52,182 nucleotides of DNA from positions 1 through 52,182 of the forward strand of contig JAFTWC010000075.1 in NCBI GenBank assembly GCA_017465475.1, read 5' to 3'. Source of the stretch: Lachnospiraceae bacterium (GTDB lineage Bacteria > Bacillota > Clostridia > Lachnospirales > Lachnospiraceae). A program made the position numbers and the translations under genes. Shown in pieces: positions 9,954 through 18,603 of the stretch (positions are counted from its first letter, which is position 1; every line of letters starts with the position of its first letter). Below the pieces are notes generated by a model. That model ran no database searches. It was not told the DNA's origin and was given only the letters and a program-made list of their open reading frames with translations.

Positions 9954-10805
9954 ATGATTGACCTTCATGTACATTCCAATCATTCCGACGGAACCCTGTC
10001 TCCGGATGAATTAGTCGCACTAGCCGTACAAACAGGCCTGTCGGCATTTGCCCTAACGGACCACGACACCGTTTCCGGAATTCAAATAGCAAAAGAAGCC
10101 GCCCTTTCCTCCGGTTCCGGTCTTACTGTCATTGCCGGAACAGAAATTTCTGCCGCATACAAGAAAAAAGATATTCATATTTTAGGTCTTTTTATTGACG
10201 ATACAAATCCCACACTTCTGGCCGCGCTAAACGAAGCCGTCAAAGCCAGAGACTCGCGAAACGAGCAGATGGCGGAACGTTTTCGTGCCTTGGGTATTCC
10301 TGTCTCATTGGACGAGCTTCGCATCGACAATCCGGATACAGTAATTACAAGAGCTCACTTTGCCAACTACTTAATCAAGCACGGTCATGTAAAAACTTCC
10401 GAAGAAGCCTTTCGTCGATATCTCGGCTATGACGGGCCATGCTTTGTTCCCCGGGAATATATGCAACCGGAGCGTGCTATTTCTCTTATTTTAGAGGCCG
10501 GCGGCATCCCTGTACTGGCCCATCCGCTCCTATACCACCTTCCTCCTGCAGAGTTGGAAGCGTTACTGAATCGTTTAACCGATGCCGGATTAAAAGGACT
10601 CGAGGTATATTATTCTTCCAACACCGGCTACGATGAACAAATCAGCTACAGCCTCGCGAACCGCCATGGTCTTTTAATGACCGGAGGCACCGACTTCCAC
10701 GGTGAGAACAAACCAAATCTTTTTCTCGGCACGGGACGAAACAACAATTTAAACATATCTGACCAACTTTTAGACCCTCTTTTATCTTATCTTTCGAATA
10801 AATAA
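9954..10805 (+). CDS. PHP-domain phosphoesterase (RNase AM / nucleotide phosphatase type)
   Basis: This 283-residue protein begins with the PHP motif MIDLHVHSNHSDGTLSPDEL and has FALTDHDTVSG, IAGTEISA, VLAHPLLY and a C-terminal GGTDFHGENKP, together supplying the His/Asp metal ligands of the trinuclear PHP site. The family includes 5'-3' exoribonuclease/3',5'-nucleotide bisphosphate phosphatase (YciV/RNase AM), and the length fits. The true start is 9954, where AAAGGAGC precedes the ATG; the frame remains open 24 bp further upstream. It is one of the few plus-strand genes in this half of the window. Confidence 0.88.
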   Translation: MIDLHVHSNHSDGTLSPDELVALAVQTGLSAFALTDHDTVSGIQIAKEAALSSGSGLTVIAGTEISAAYKKKDIHILGLFIDDTNPTLLAALNEAVKARDSRNEQMAERFRALGIPVSLDELRIDNPDTVITRAHFANYLIKHGHVKTSEEAFRRYLGYDGPCFVPREYMQPERAISLILEAGGIPVLAHPLLYHLPPAELEALLNRLTDAGLKGLEVYYSSNTGYDEQISYSLANRHGLLMTGGTDFHGENKPNLFLGTGRNNNLNISDQLLDPLLSYLSNK

Positions 10806-10807
10806 TA

Positions 10808-10863
10808 ACAGGACACTGTACTCGAATCTCCCAACGGGAATACACTCGCTTACAGTGTCCTGT
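10808..10863. terminator. bidirectional hairpin between PHP gene and yajC
   Basis: A perfect 13-bp inverted repeat (ACAGGACACTGTA at 10808-10820 and its complement at 10851-10863) lies in the convergent gap. There is no long T-tract on either side, so termination strength is uncertain. Confidence 0.6.
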
Positions 10864-10900
10864 TTCATTTCTCTGTCTCGTTTTAGTGCTGTCGATAGAA

Positions 10901-11245
10901 TTACTTCGCCTTTGCCTCTTCTTCCATCGGCTTCTCAACTTCTACAATAGAACGTTTCTGCATCGGAATACGGCAGTTCTTATTGTTACCAAACTCAACA
11001 ATAACCACTTCATCCATAACATCGATAACTACACCGTAAAATCCGGCAGTAGTAAGAATGCTGTCACCGATAGCAACAGATGCCATTAATTCATCCTGCT
11101 TCTTCTGCTGCTTTTTCTGCGGTCTGATCGCCATAAAATAGAACATCAAGCCAAATACAGCAATCAAAACTACCCAATACAACAACGTACCTACCGGATT
11201 AATCTCCGCAGGATTGCTCGCTGTCCCTGTCAAAAACTGAAACAT
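10901..11245 (-). CDS. yajC: preprotein translocase subunit YajC
   Basis: YajC is a small accessory subunit of the Sec translocon. The 114 residues have one N-terminal membrane helix (LLYWVVLIAVFGLMFYFMAI) followed by RPQKKQQKKQDELMASVAIGD and GFYGVVIDVMDE, the YajC signature. SD AGAAGGAGG precedes the ATG. It lies 29 bp after tgt; the tgt-yajC pairing is widely conserved. Confidence 0.94.
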   Translation of the reverse strand: MFQFLTGTASNPAEINPVGTLLYWVVLIAVFGLMFYFMAIRPQKKQQKKQDELMASVAIGDSILTTAGFYGVVIDVMDEVVIVEFGNNKNCRIPMQKRSIVEVEKPMEEEAKAK

Positions 11246-11274
11246 AACTTCCTCCTTCTTGTGCTTTCACACGT

Positions 11275-12417
<1,143 letters not shown>

Positions 12418-12642
12418 CTAACAGACCGCAAACTTTTCCAACGTCTTCTCAAATGCAACGTCTTCGCCGTGGCTATAAACCGAAATCGGATTCACTGCCA
12501 AACCTAATACTCCAAGAAACGACTTTGCATCCACAATAATGCGATTGTATTTTGCGTCAATATCAAAATTACATTTTCCTGCTGCGTTAACAAACTCCTG
12601 TACTGCTTCCGGACTATCCAAACGAATCAATGTGCTCTTCAT
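12418..12642 (-). CDS. HPr-like protein lacking the phosphorylated histidine
   Basis: This 74-residue protein matches the second half of HPr: a core FDIDAKYNRIIVDAKSFLGVLGL keeps the Ser-46 region (AKSFLGVLGL), followed by SVYSHGED and an amphipathic C-terminal helix. The His-15 motif (GLHARPA in true HPr) is absent; the equivalent segment reads LDSPEAVQEFVN. It therefore cannot carry PTS phosphate and is more likely a regulatory homologue. The ATG at 12642 has a strong AAGGAGG; the frame extends 36 codons further without an SD. Its own promoter is at 12722-12750. Confidence 0.82.
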   Translation of the reverse strand: MKSTLIRLDSPEAVQEFVNAAGKCNFDIDAKYNRIIVDAKSFLGVLGLAVNPISVYSHGEDVAFEKTLEKFAVC

Positions 12643-12721
12643 ACGCGATACCTCCTTACAATATGAATCACAAGTGAAATGAACCGCAAGAAAAAAAATT
12701 CCTGCAAAGTTATATTTCCCA

Positions 12722-12750
12722 TTTATACCACCGTTTTCTTGATTCGTCAA
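12722..12750 (-). promoter_or_regulatory. promoter upstream of the HPr-like gene
   Basis: TTGACG (12745-12750), a 17-bp spacer and TGG-extended TATAAA (12722-12727) on the minus strand. The leader of about 75 nt contains a run of eight T, with no obvious riboswitch. Confidence 0.75.
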
Positions 12751-12759
12751 TACCCTTTT

Positions 12760-13308
12760 TTATTTCTTACCGATATTGTCCAGTATTCTTCCCGCTGTCG
12801 GCAAGTAAACATTCGGAAGTTCCACATTCTCATTTCCGAATAACAGCTTTGCATAATCACCACAAACTTTTGCAAAAACCTCTGCCGTATACTTAACTTG
12901 CAACTGCATTGCTGCCAAATCAAACAACACCGGCATAACCGCAAAGCCCCAGCTTTCCCCCATGGTCTCCACAAGGCAAGACTGTGTTAAACTTTCCGGG
13001 GTAATCTCATAACGTGTTCCCGTGACGCTGTTTTCGCAAACAATGTGTGCAAAATTCTTTTCATCTTTCTCATAAAGCAACATACACTGCTCTCTCTGTA
13101 CAGCGATGTCCTTTTCCACAGATAACACCGCATTGCCATAAAAACGTCCGTTTGCACTGTCTTCGGATTTCGCATCCGTCAAAATTTCCACCAGTCGGTC
13201 AATACTGGACTGGTCCAATACGTCACCACCGATTTTGTCTTTCGTCTTCAAAAAGTTGACCAATGCGTCAATTTCCGACTGTGAAAGTAATGCCTTATTA
13301 TCACTCAT
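12760..13308 (-). CDS. uncharacterised protein with FliM-like N-terminal peptide
   Basis: I do not recognise the family of this 182-residue protein as a whole. Its N-terminus (LLSQSEIDALVNFL, about residues 7-20) closely resembles the peptide at the start of flagellar switch proteins FliM/FliY (consensus LSQxEIDALL) that binds phosphorylated CheY. The remainder has none of the FliM or FliN domain motifs; it is a soluble, mixed alpha/beta sequence with VLFDLAAMQLQVKYTAEVFAKVCGDYAKLLFG near the end. SD AAAGGAGAACGCT precedes the ATG. A strong promoter lies at 13362-13390. A CheY-binding or CheY-phosphate sink role would be an inference from the peptide alone. Confidence 0.72.
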   Translation of the reverse strand: MSDNKALLSQSEIDALVNFLKTKDKIGGDVLDQSSIDRLVEILTDAKSEDSANGRFYGNAVLSVEKDIAVQREQCMLLYEKDEKNFAHIVCENSVTGTRYEITPESLTQSCLVETMGESWGFAVMPVLFDLAAMQLQVKYTAEVFAKVCGDYAKLLFGNENVELPNVYLPTAGRILDNIGKK

Positions 13309-13361
13309 AGCGTTCTCCTTTCCGTATATTACTCACGTTCATCAATAGTTGTAATATATTT

Positions 13362-13390
13362 AGTATAACAAAAATCACACCTTTCGTCAA
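13362..13390 (-). promoter_or_regulatory. promoter of the FliM-peptide protein gene
   Basis: TTGACG (13385-13390), a 17-bp spacer and TATACT (13362-13367) on the minus strand, about 54 bp before the start codon. Confidence 0.75.
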
Positions 13391-13417
13391 TTAAGAACGC
13401 CTAAAAAAAGAGTCGTT

Positions 13418-14203
13418 TTATGCCGGTGCATCACTCCGGAACTCTGTCATATACGGGCGGAACCGTAACGGAAGATTATTCCGTTGTAATGCAATATTTT
13501 CTCTCTCGGAGATTGCGATACTTCGATGGAATATTTTCCATAAAGTCACATAGGAATCCTCTTCCTTGTAAACCTCCGAAAAAAAATTATATTCCTCCGG
13601 TGTCAAACGATATACAAACCAAGGTGCTCCTTTCTTATGCACCCCTACAATCCTGCGTTTTTCATCCATTATCATAAAATCTTCCCCATTCATCCGGTCT
13701 GAAAAATGTTCCATCAAATCCCCCAGCACGTTATTTTTCGGTGCGCAGCGGGCCAGTAACAAACCGTTCTCTTGTTCGTCAAACCGCAAAAATCCCTTCA
13801 GATGATGAGATTCGTTATCATAATTCCGGACAGCAGAAAACAGCTTCATCACCCACGGATTCCCGTAACTTCTGCAGGCCCGCACTCCTTCCCTATAAGC
13901 ATAGATCAGGAAACGATAAATAATCTCACCCTTTTCCGGCTCTTGGGAAAGCACGGCTTTCATCACCATCTCATAAGCCTCTTCCGAAATACGTAATCGA
14001 ATCGAACGTTGCACCTTTTCACTTTTTTCCCTATCCGGCACTACCTCAATGTACTCTGCAAACAGAAGTGTTTCTTCCCACTCCTCATTCTGTATTTCGA
14101 TCCTGTTTCCTTCATGACGGTGCACTGATGACCACGCATCATAAATCCCCGTAAAAATCCCTTCTGCACTGTCCTCACACCGGTATATATACTTTTGCTC
14201 CAT
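13418..14203 (-). CDS. TIGR03915-type DNA-repair partner protein
   Basis: The 261-residue protein begins KYIYRCEDSAEGIFTGIYDAW and ends FRPYMTEF, with KNNVLGDLMEHFSDRMNGEDFMI, IVGVHKKGAPWFV and RSIAISERENIALQRNNLPLRFRP-type motifs (given here in pieces). This fits the family annotated as a probable DNA metabolism partner of a linked radical-SAM protein; in some genomes it is fused to a uracil-DNA glycosylase domain, which is absent here. The start is set at the ATG (14203) with AGAGGTGAG upstream, 14 bp after the radical-SAM stop; an in-frame GTG lies 9 bp earlier. The chemistry is not established. Confidence 0.8.
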   Translation of the reverse strand: MEQKYIYRCEDSAEGIFTGIYDAWSSVHRHEGNRIEIQNEEWEETLLFAEYIEVVPDREKSEKVQRSIRLRISEEAYEMVMKAVLSQEPEKGEIIYRFLIYAYREGVRACRSYGNPWVMKLFSAVRNYDNESHHLKGFLRFDEQENGLLLARCAPKNNVLGDLMEHFSDRMNGEDFMIMDEKRRIVGVHKKGAPWFVYRLTPEEYNFFSEVYKEEDSYVTLWKIFHRSIAISERENIALQRNNLPLRFRPYMTEFRSDAPA

Positions 14204-14217
14204 TTTTCTCACCTCTT

Positions 14218-15717
14218 CTACCCCGCCGCAGGAAATCCCGGCAGTTCAAACAATGACATCTGATGCCCATAAAGCGCATCTTTTAGATTCTTAGGAAGCT
14301 TTTCGTTTAACATCAGGCTCTGTGTCACATACGTTTCATCCAGATGTAAGTACCCCAAAGTCTTCCCTGCGCAAGTGATAAAGTACTGTGCCCGCTTTAA
14401 AACAACACCAATCTTTTTCAAATCTTCAAACGACAGGCTTCCGTTTCTTCTAGCCTCTACAATGCGTTTAGCTGACTTCGGCCCGATTCCCGGAACACGA
14501 AGAAGCATAAAATAGTCCGCTTGTAACACCTCCACCGGGAACAATTCCATATGATGTACCGCCCAGTCACACTTAGGGTCCAGTACTGCATTAAAATTCG
14601 GTCGCTTCTCCGTGAGAAGTTCGCCTGCCGCAAATCCATAATAGCGCATAAGCCAATCTGCCTGATACAACCGATGCTCCCGCAGAAGCGGCGGTCCTCC
14701 CGGCAGGTCCGGAAGCAGGGAATCTTCATTTACCTTTACAAAGGCAGAATAAAACACTCGCTTTAAATCAAACTTCTGATACAGTGCCTCGGCCACCGAT
14801 ACCAACTGATAATCCGTTTCCGGTGTAGCTCCGATAATCATCTGGGTACTCTGCCCCGCAGCAGCAAACCCTCTTCCGGTAGGTCTTCCTATCTTTTCCG
14901 TCAGAGAAAGCTTCGGCATGTATTGCCCATGTACTACCGCTGTCAAATCCTGCTTCGTCACAATTTCATCATGAGGTAACACAGTTTCCTGACGTAGGGC
15001 CGGACTATGAAATCGTTCTTCAATCCCCTCCCTTTTTGCTGCCTTGCTTGTATGATAATACGCGCTGCGATTGCCTCCCTTAAAGCCCAAAAGCTGCCTG
15101 CTTTCCGTAATTCCTGACTGAATCTGTCGCATGGGAGCCAGAATATTTTTTCGCGTTTTATGAGGCGCAAGCTGACGCAAGCCCTCATTGGTAGGAAGTT
15201 CCAGATTCACACTCATACGATCCGCATACCACCCGGCGTACTCAATCAGCACAGGATTCGCCCCCGGTATGGCCTTGCAATGAATATACCCCCTGAAATG
15301 ATACTCCTCCCGAAGCATACGTAAGGTCTCACAAATCAGCTCCATGGTATAATCCGGCGTATGTAAAATACCGGAACTCAAAAACAACCCTTCTATATAA
15401 TTTCGTTTATAAAAACCGATAGTCAACTCGCAAAGCTCCCGGGGTGTAAAGCTGGCCCGGGGCACATCATTGGAAGAACGATTGATACAATACTTACAAT
15501 CAAAAATGCATTCATTGGTAAATAACACTTTTAACAAAGAAATACATCTGCCGTCCGACGAAAAAGAATGACAAATCCCTGCAGCAACGGAATTTCCGAG
15601 TTCTCCTTTCTTTCCTTCCCTCTGCATCCCGCTGGAGGTACAAGCCACATCATACTTTGCTGCATCAGACAGTATCTCCAGTTTTTTCTCTACGGACAAC
15701 CCTTCTTCCAGTACCAT
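14218..15717 (-). CDS. putative DNA modification/repair radical-SAM protein
   Basis: Of 499 residues, an N-terminal radical-SAM domain has CIFDCKYC (Cys 70, 74, 77) to ligate the 4Fe-4S cluster. Later come GYIHCKAIPGANPVLI and TNEGLRQLAPHKTR, and the C-terminal part holds a helix-hairpin-helix DNA-binding motif (LLRVPGIGPKSAKRIVEARR). This matches the TIGR03916 family, a radical-SAM enzyme linked to uracil-DNA glycosylase-like partners; its product is unknown. SD GGGAGGTG precedes the ATG. It forms a two-gene operon with the TIGR03915 partner. Two LexA-like boxes at its promoter suggest DNA-damage induction. Confidence 0.88.
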   Translation of the reverse strand: MVLEEGLSVEKKLEILSDAAKYDVACTSSGMQREGKKGELGNSVAAGICHSFSSDGRCISLLKVLFTNECIFDCKYCINRSSNDVPRASFTPRELCELTIGFYKRNYIEGLFLSSGILHTPDYTMELICETLRMLREEYHFRGYIHCKAIPGANPVLIEYAGWYADRMSVNLELPTNEGLRQLAPHKTRKNILAPMRQIQSGITESRQLLGFKGGNRSAYYHTSKAAKREGIEERFHSPALRQETVLPHDEIVTKQDLTAVVHGQYMPKLSLTEKIGRPTGRGFAAAGQSTQMIIGATPETDYQLVSVAEALYQKFDLKRVFYSAFVKVNEDSLLPDLPGGPPLLREHRLYQADWLMRYYGFAAGELLTEKRPNFNAVLDPKCDWAVHHMELFPVEVLQADYFMLLRVPGIGPKSAKRIVEARRNGSLSFEDLKKIGVVLKRAQYFITCAGKTLGYLHLDETYVTQSLMLNEKLPKNLKDALYGHQMSLFELPGFPAAG

Positions 15718-15776
15718 ATTGCACCTCCCTTATCGTTCTTCTCTTTATCAAGTCTCTGTTTTCGTTGTGTATATCC

Positions 15777-15805
15777 ATCATACCACACGTTTGTTCGATT
15801 TTCAA
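15777..15805 (-). promoter_or_regulatory. promoter of the radical-SAM repair operon
   Basis: TTGAAA (15800-15805), a 17-bp spacer and TGG-extended TATGAT (15777-15782) on the minus strand. One LexA-like box fills the spacer and a second lies just upstream of the -35. Confidence 0.75.
15784..15797 (-). promoter_or_regulatory. LexA-like box 1
   Basis: CGAACAAACGTGTG on the minus strand matches the Gram-positive SOS box (CGAAC-N4-GTTYG type) with its second half degraded. It lies exactly between the -35 and -10 of the repair operon promoter. Confidence 0.45.
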
Positions 15806-15813
15806 GTATATTT

Positions 15814-15827
15814 CGAAACTATGTTCG
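15814..15827 (-). promoter_or_regulatory. LexA-like box 2
   Basis: CGAACATAGTTTCG is one base off GAAC-N4-GTTC and has the flanking C/G of a Gram-positive LexA operator. It lies 30 bp (about three turns) upstream of box 1, centre to centre. Confidence 0.5.
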
Positions 15828-15919
15828 AATATTTTAGATTATCATAGGATTTTCAACCGGATTTCACCGTTCCTTCTTTCCTCGCATATCCTGATACAAA
15901 GACTTATCTGAGGTCTGTT

Positions 15920-16453
15920 ATGGAACAAAAAAACTATTTCTTATCTCTTCTTTCCGATGCCGAACCGGACGCAATCGCTGTTTTAAAGGGCAGTTCCCTC
16001 TATCCTGACATCAACGGCGTTGTAAAATTCTTCGCCCTTCCGGAATCCGGTATTCTGATTGCTACGGAAATTTCCGACTTACCGGACGGTGCAAACGAAG
16101 ATACTCCTACTTTTTTTGCTTTTCACATTCACGAAACAGGCAACTGCTCCGGTGATTTTTCTGCCACCGGCGTTCATTACAACCCGGACAATGTTCCGCA
16201 CCCGGAACACGCCGGAGACCTTCCGCCCCTTCTTTCCAACGACGGTTACGTTTGGATGATTGTCTACGACAGTTTTCTTACCCTGCCCATGATTCTGAAC
16301 CGTTCTGTTGTCATTCATCAGAATCCGGATGACTTTACCACACAGCCTACCGGCAATTCGGGCGAAAAAATCGCCTGCGGCGTGATTACGGTAAACAATG
16401 GCACTCCTTCCCCTTATCCGTATGATGATGACGATGATGAGCCGGAGGACTAA
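15920..16453 (+). CDS. Cu/Zn-type superoxide dismutase without signal peptide
   Basis: SOD_Cu family; dismutates superoxide. The copper ligands are visible as FHIHE (His 69, 71), His 86 (GVHYNP) and His 133 (SVVIHQNPDDFTTQP). The zinc ligands are His 86, His 94, His 97 and Asp 100 (HAGDLP), with the segment between His 94 and His 97 very short. Cys 76 and Cys 153 (GEKIACGVI) can form the conserved disulphide. Of 177 residues there is no signal peptide or lipobox, which is unusual because bacterial Cu/Zn SODs are normally exported. The C-terminus is acidic (DDDDDEPED). SD GAGGT precedes the ATG. It is a single plus-strand gene. Confidence 0.88.
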   Translation: MEQKNYFLSLLSDAEPDAIAVLKGSSLYPDINGVVKFFALPESGILIATEISDLPDGANEDTPTFFAFHIHETGNCSGDFSATGVHYNPDNVPHPEHAGDLPPLLSNDGYVWMIVYDSFLTLPMILNRSVVIHQNPDDFTTQPTGNSGEKIACGVITVNNGTPSPYPYDDDDDEPED

Positions 16454-16471
16454 TCTATAGAATCTCATAAA

Positions 16472-16504
16472 GGGGCTGTCGCACATCTTCTGTGCAACAG
16501 CCCC
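16472..16504. terminator. strong hairpin between SOD and MerR genes
   Basis: GGGGCTGT (16472-16479) pairs with ACAGCCCC (16497-16504), with an inner GCACA/TGTGC stem. It lies between convergent genes and can end both; TTTAT follows on the minus strand. Confidence 0.75.
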
Positions 16505-16522
16505 ATGTATTCCTATTTGTAT

Positions 16523-17029
16523 CTATAACCAAATAGCTTCGTTAATCACACTTTGTACCTGTACATTTTCCACGCAGACCAATTTTACCAACAGCCAGGC
16601 CCGTTCTTCTTCCGTAAGCTCCTGTAGCTTTTCTGCGTCCTTGGATGTCACCAAACGTTCCGAAATACTCTCAATGGCATCGATTTTACTCTGCGCCATA
16701 GTCATGAGATTTTCCCAATTTCTCCGCTTTTCCTGCATTGCCTTATACAACGTTTCCTTAGAACTTCCGCCCACCATAACATCCTTAATTTCATCCAGCG
16801 AAAAGCCCAATGCCTTCAGCTCCAGCAAAGCTGCCAACTGATGCAGTTGATCCGGTGTATAATAACGATACCCGGACTCCGGATCCACATAAGAGGGGAC
16901 TATAATTCCCTTCTTTTCATAGATACGCACCGCCTTCACCGAAATTTGAAAAAAATCTGCCACTTCTCCGATTTTAAGCAGCATATCTTCCCCGTCTTCC
17001 ATTCGCTTATCTTCCGTTTTCTGTTCCAT
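16523..17029 (-). CDS. MerR-family regulator of the split ABC exporter
   Basis: The 168-residue protein has a MerR winged helix (about 16-85: MLLKIGEVADFFQISVKAV, RIYEKKGIIVPSYVDPESG, YRYYTPDQLHQL) followed by a dimerisation helix and a short C-terminal domain. It is the last gene of the operon starting at 19549 and overlaps the preceding TMD gene by 23 bp. The operon promoter (19581-19611) has the overlong 19-bp spacer with a central dyad that MerR proteins twist open, so it most likely controls its own operon. SD GGAGG with a 7-nt gap supports the ATG at 17029; an internal ATG at residue 16 is possible. Confidence 0.85.
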   Translation of the reverse strand: MEQKTEDKRMEDGEDMLLKIGEVADFFQISVKAVRIYEKKGIIVPSYVDPESGYRYYTPDQLHQLAALLELKALGFSLDEIKDVMVGGSSKETLYKAMQEKRRNWENLMTMAQSKIDAIESISERLVTSKDAEKLQELTEEERAWLLVKLVCVENVQVQSVINEAIWL

Positions 17030-17975
17030 ATATTTCCTCCATCCTTCTCAGCCCTACGCTGTTTTTCCTTACTTCGGCGTACGAATTTAACCACATCATC
17101 GTACCGGCCAACATTCCGCTCCGGTACTGAAAGGCTTCGGTCAATGTCCCGAAATCTAATTTCCCTGCATGTATCATCTCACACCCCAGACAAAATAGCA
17201 AGAGATATCCGCCTCTGTTTAACAACAGTTGCAAAAACTCCCCTATGGTCTTTCTGATATTACTGCGCAAGCGGAACTTCACCAAAAAAAGACTGTTTGC
17301 CCGATACCTCTCCAACAATAATTCCTCTGCCCCATATAACCGTATCGTATCGCCACACTCCACAGTACTTTCCAAATACACCGCGGCATGTTCCATTTTC
17401 TCCTGTGATTCTTTCATTAGCCGCTCCATAGGCCGAACCACAAACCATTGCCTAAAAAATGTATGCGGCACCAATATTACCAGTTCCACTGTTAAAAGAA
17501 GAGGACTGATTTTTCCGAAAATCAGCGATGTTACCGCAATACGAACCGTTGAAAACACCAGATGGGGCAGATTCAGCGCTCCGGTCAACAGATTCAGGGT
17601 CATCGTCACATCGCTGTTTAACCGTGTCAGCCATCCGCCGGTTGTTTTCTCTTCTATCTGCTCAAAGGGTAGTTTCAACATAGTGTCAAACAGAAATTGC
17701 TTCAGTTTTCCTACAAACCTTGCGGAAAACACCGCAAATTTCCCCCACATTGTTCCGTTATATAGAAACAAACAAAAATTTGCCACACCAAACCCCGCAC
17801 AGGTAAACAAAAGTCCTGCCGAATCTCCTTCTTCGATACTCTGAAATGCCTTTCTCAAAAAAACTGCATTGATTATACAAAATACCGTATCCACCGGACA
17901 ACGTAACACCAATAGAAAACAATAGGTACAACCTCCGCCTAACCTTCGGAACACGTTACAAAGACTCTTTCTCAA
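17007..17975 (-). CDS. ABC exporter membrane subunit B (TMD only)
   Basis: The 322 residues form a type-1 exporter transmembrane domain: hydrophobic segments separated by the long cytoplasmic loops, with LPFEQIEEKTTGGWLTRLNSDVT as the typical intracellular loop motif and LYGAEELLLERY later. There is no Walker motif, so it needs the ATPase encoded just upstream. Starts with TTG at 17975, 6-8 nt after GGGAGGGG, and overlaps the ATPase gene by 20 bp. The downstream MerR gene overlaps its end. Substrate unknown; drug or peptide export is a guess. Confidence 0.82.
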   Translation of the reverse strand: MRKSLCNVFRRLGGGCTYCFLLVLRCPVDTVFCIINAVFLRKAFQSIEEGDSAGLLFTCAGFGVANFCLFLYNGTMWGKFAVFSARFVGKLKQFLFDTMLKLPFEQIEEKTTGGWLTRLNSDVTMTLNLLTGALNLPHLVFSTVRIAVTSLIFGKISPLLLTVELVILVPHTFFRQWFVVRPMERLMKESQEKMEHAAVYLESTVECGDTIRLYGAEELLLERYRANSLFLVKFRLRSNIRKTIGEFLQLLLNRGGYLLLFCLGCEMIHAGKLDFGTLTEAFQYRSGMLAGTMMWLNSYAEVRKNSVGLRRMEEIYGTENGR

Positions 17976-18603
17976 ACAGTTTCCCCTCCCTTAACACCAG
18001 AATTCTGTCATACCCTTGTATTGTCTCCTCCCGATGAGTCACATGAATCACCGTCTTTCCTTTCGTCAAAGGTTCCATAGCCCGCAAGAGAGCATCCGCC
18101 GTTTCGCCATCCAACGCAGACGTAGGTTCATCCAGCAATACCACCGGCGCATCTTTGGCAATGGCTCTTGCAATGGCAATGCGCTGTGCCTGCCCTCCGG
18201 AAAGATTACTGCCCCGTTCTTCCACAAGGCTGTCCAATCCCTCCGGCAGACTCCGGACCCATTCTTCCAGTTGCGCTGCCTGCACCGCCTCCCACACCTT
18301 CTCCTCGGAAATAGGATGCCCGCAGGTAATATTCTCTCTGATTGACAGCGGAAACACACCCGGTGTTTGCATCACCATAGCCACTTGTTTCCGGATTCCT
18401 TCCGGTTTTGTCTCACCCTCCACTTCACAATACCCTTCTTTTACCGTATACAGCCCCGACAGAAGCTTTAACAATGTACTTTTTCCTCCGCCGCTGCATC
18501 CTAAAATCCCAATGTGTTCCTTTTCACGAACCGCCAAGGAAACCTTATCAAGTATCCTTTTATCTCCATATCCGAAGCTAACCTCTTTCAGTAAAATCCC
18601 CAT
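17956..18603 (-). CDS. ABC exporter ATPase (stand-alone NBD)
   Basis: The 215 residues are a complete nucleotide-binding domain: Walker A GCSGGGKST, Q-loop VMQTPGVFPLS, signature LSGGQAQR, Walker B VVLLDEP and H-loop HVTHRE. It contains no membrane helix. It sits between two TMD-only genes, so one NBD pair may serve a TMD heterodimer. The gene overlaps the upstream TMD gene by 26 bp in another frame and has its own SD (AAGGAGA), which argues against a sequencing or genetic frameshift splitting one exporter. Confidence 0.9.
   Translation of the reverse strand: MGILLKEVSFGYGDKRILDKVSLAVREKEHIGILGCSGGGKSTLLKLLSGLYTVKEGYCEVEGETKPEGIRKQVAMVMQTPGVFPLSIRENITCGHPISEEKVWEAVQAAQLEEWVRSLPEGLDSLVEERGSNLSGGQAQRIAIARAIAKDAPVVLLDEPTSALDGETADALLRAMEPLTKGKTVIHVTHREETIQGYDRILVLREGKLFEKESL

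Noticed and set aside
13418-14212. GTG start at 14212 for the TIGR03915-like gene
   Set aside because: That GTG is part of the SD (GAGGTG) of the ATG at 14203.
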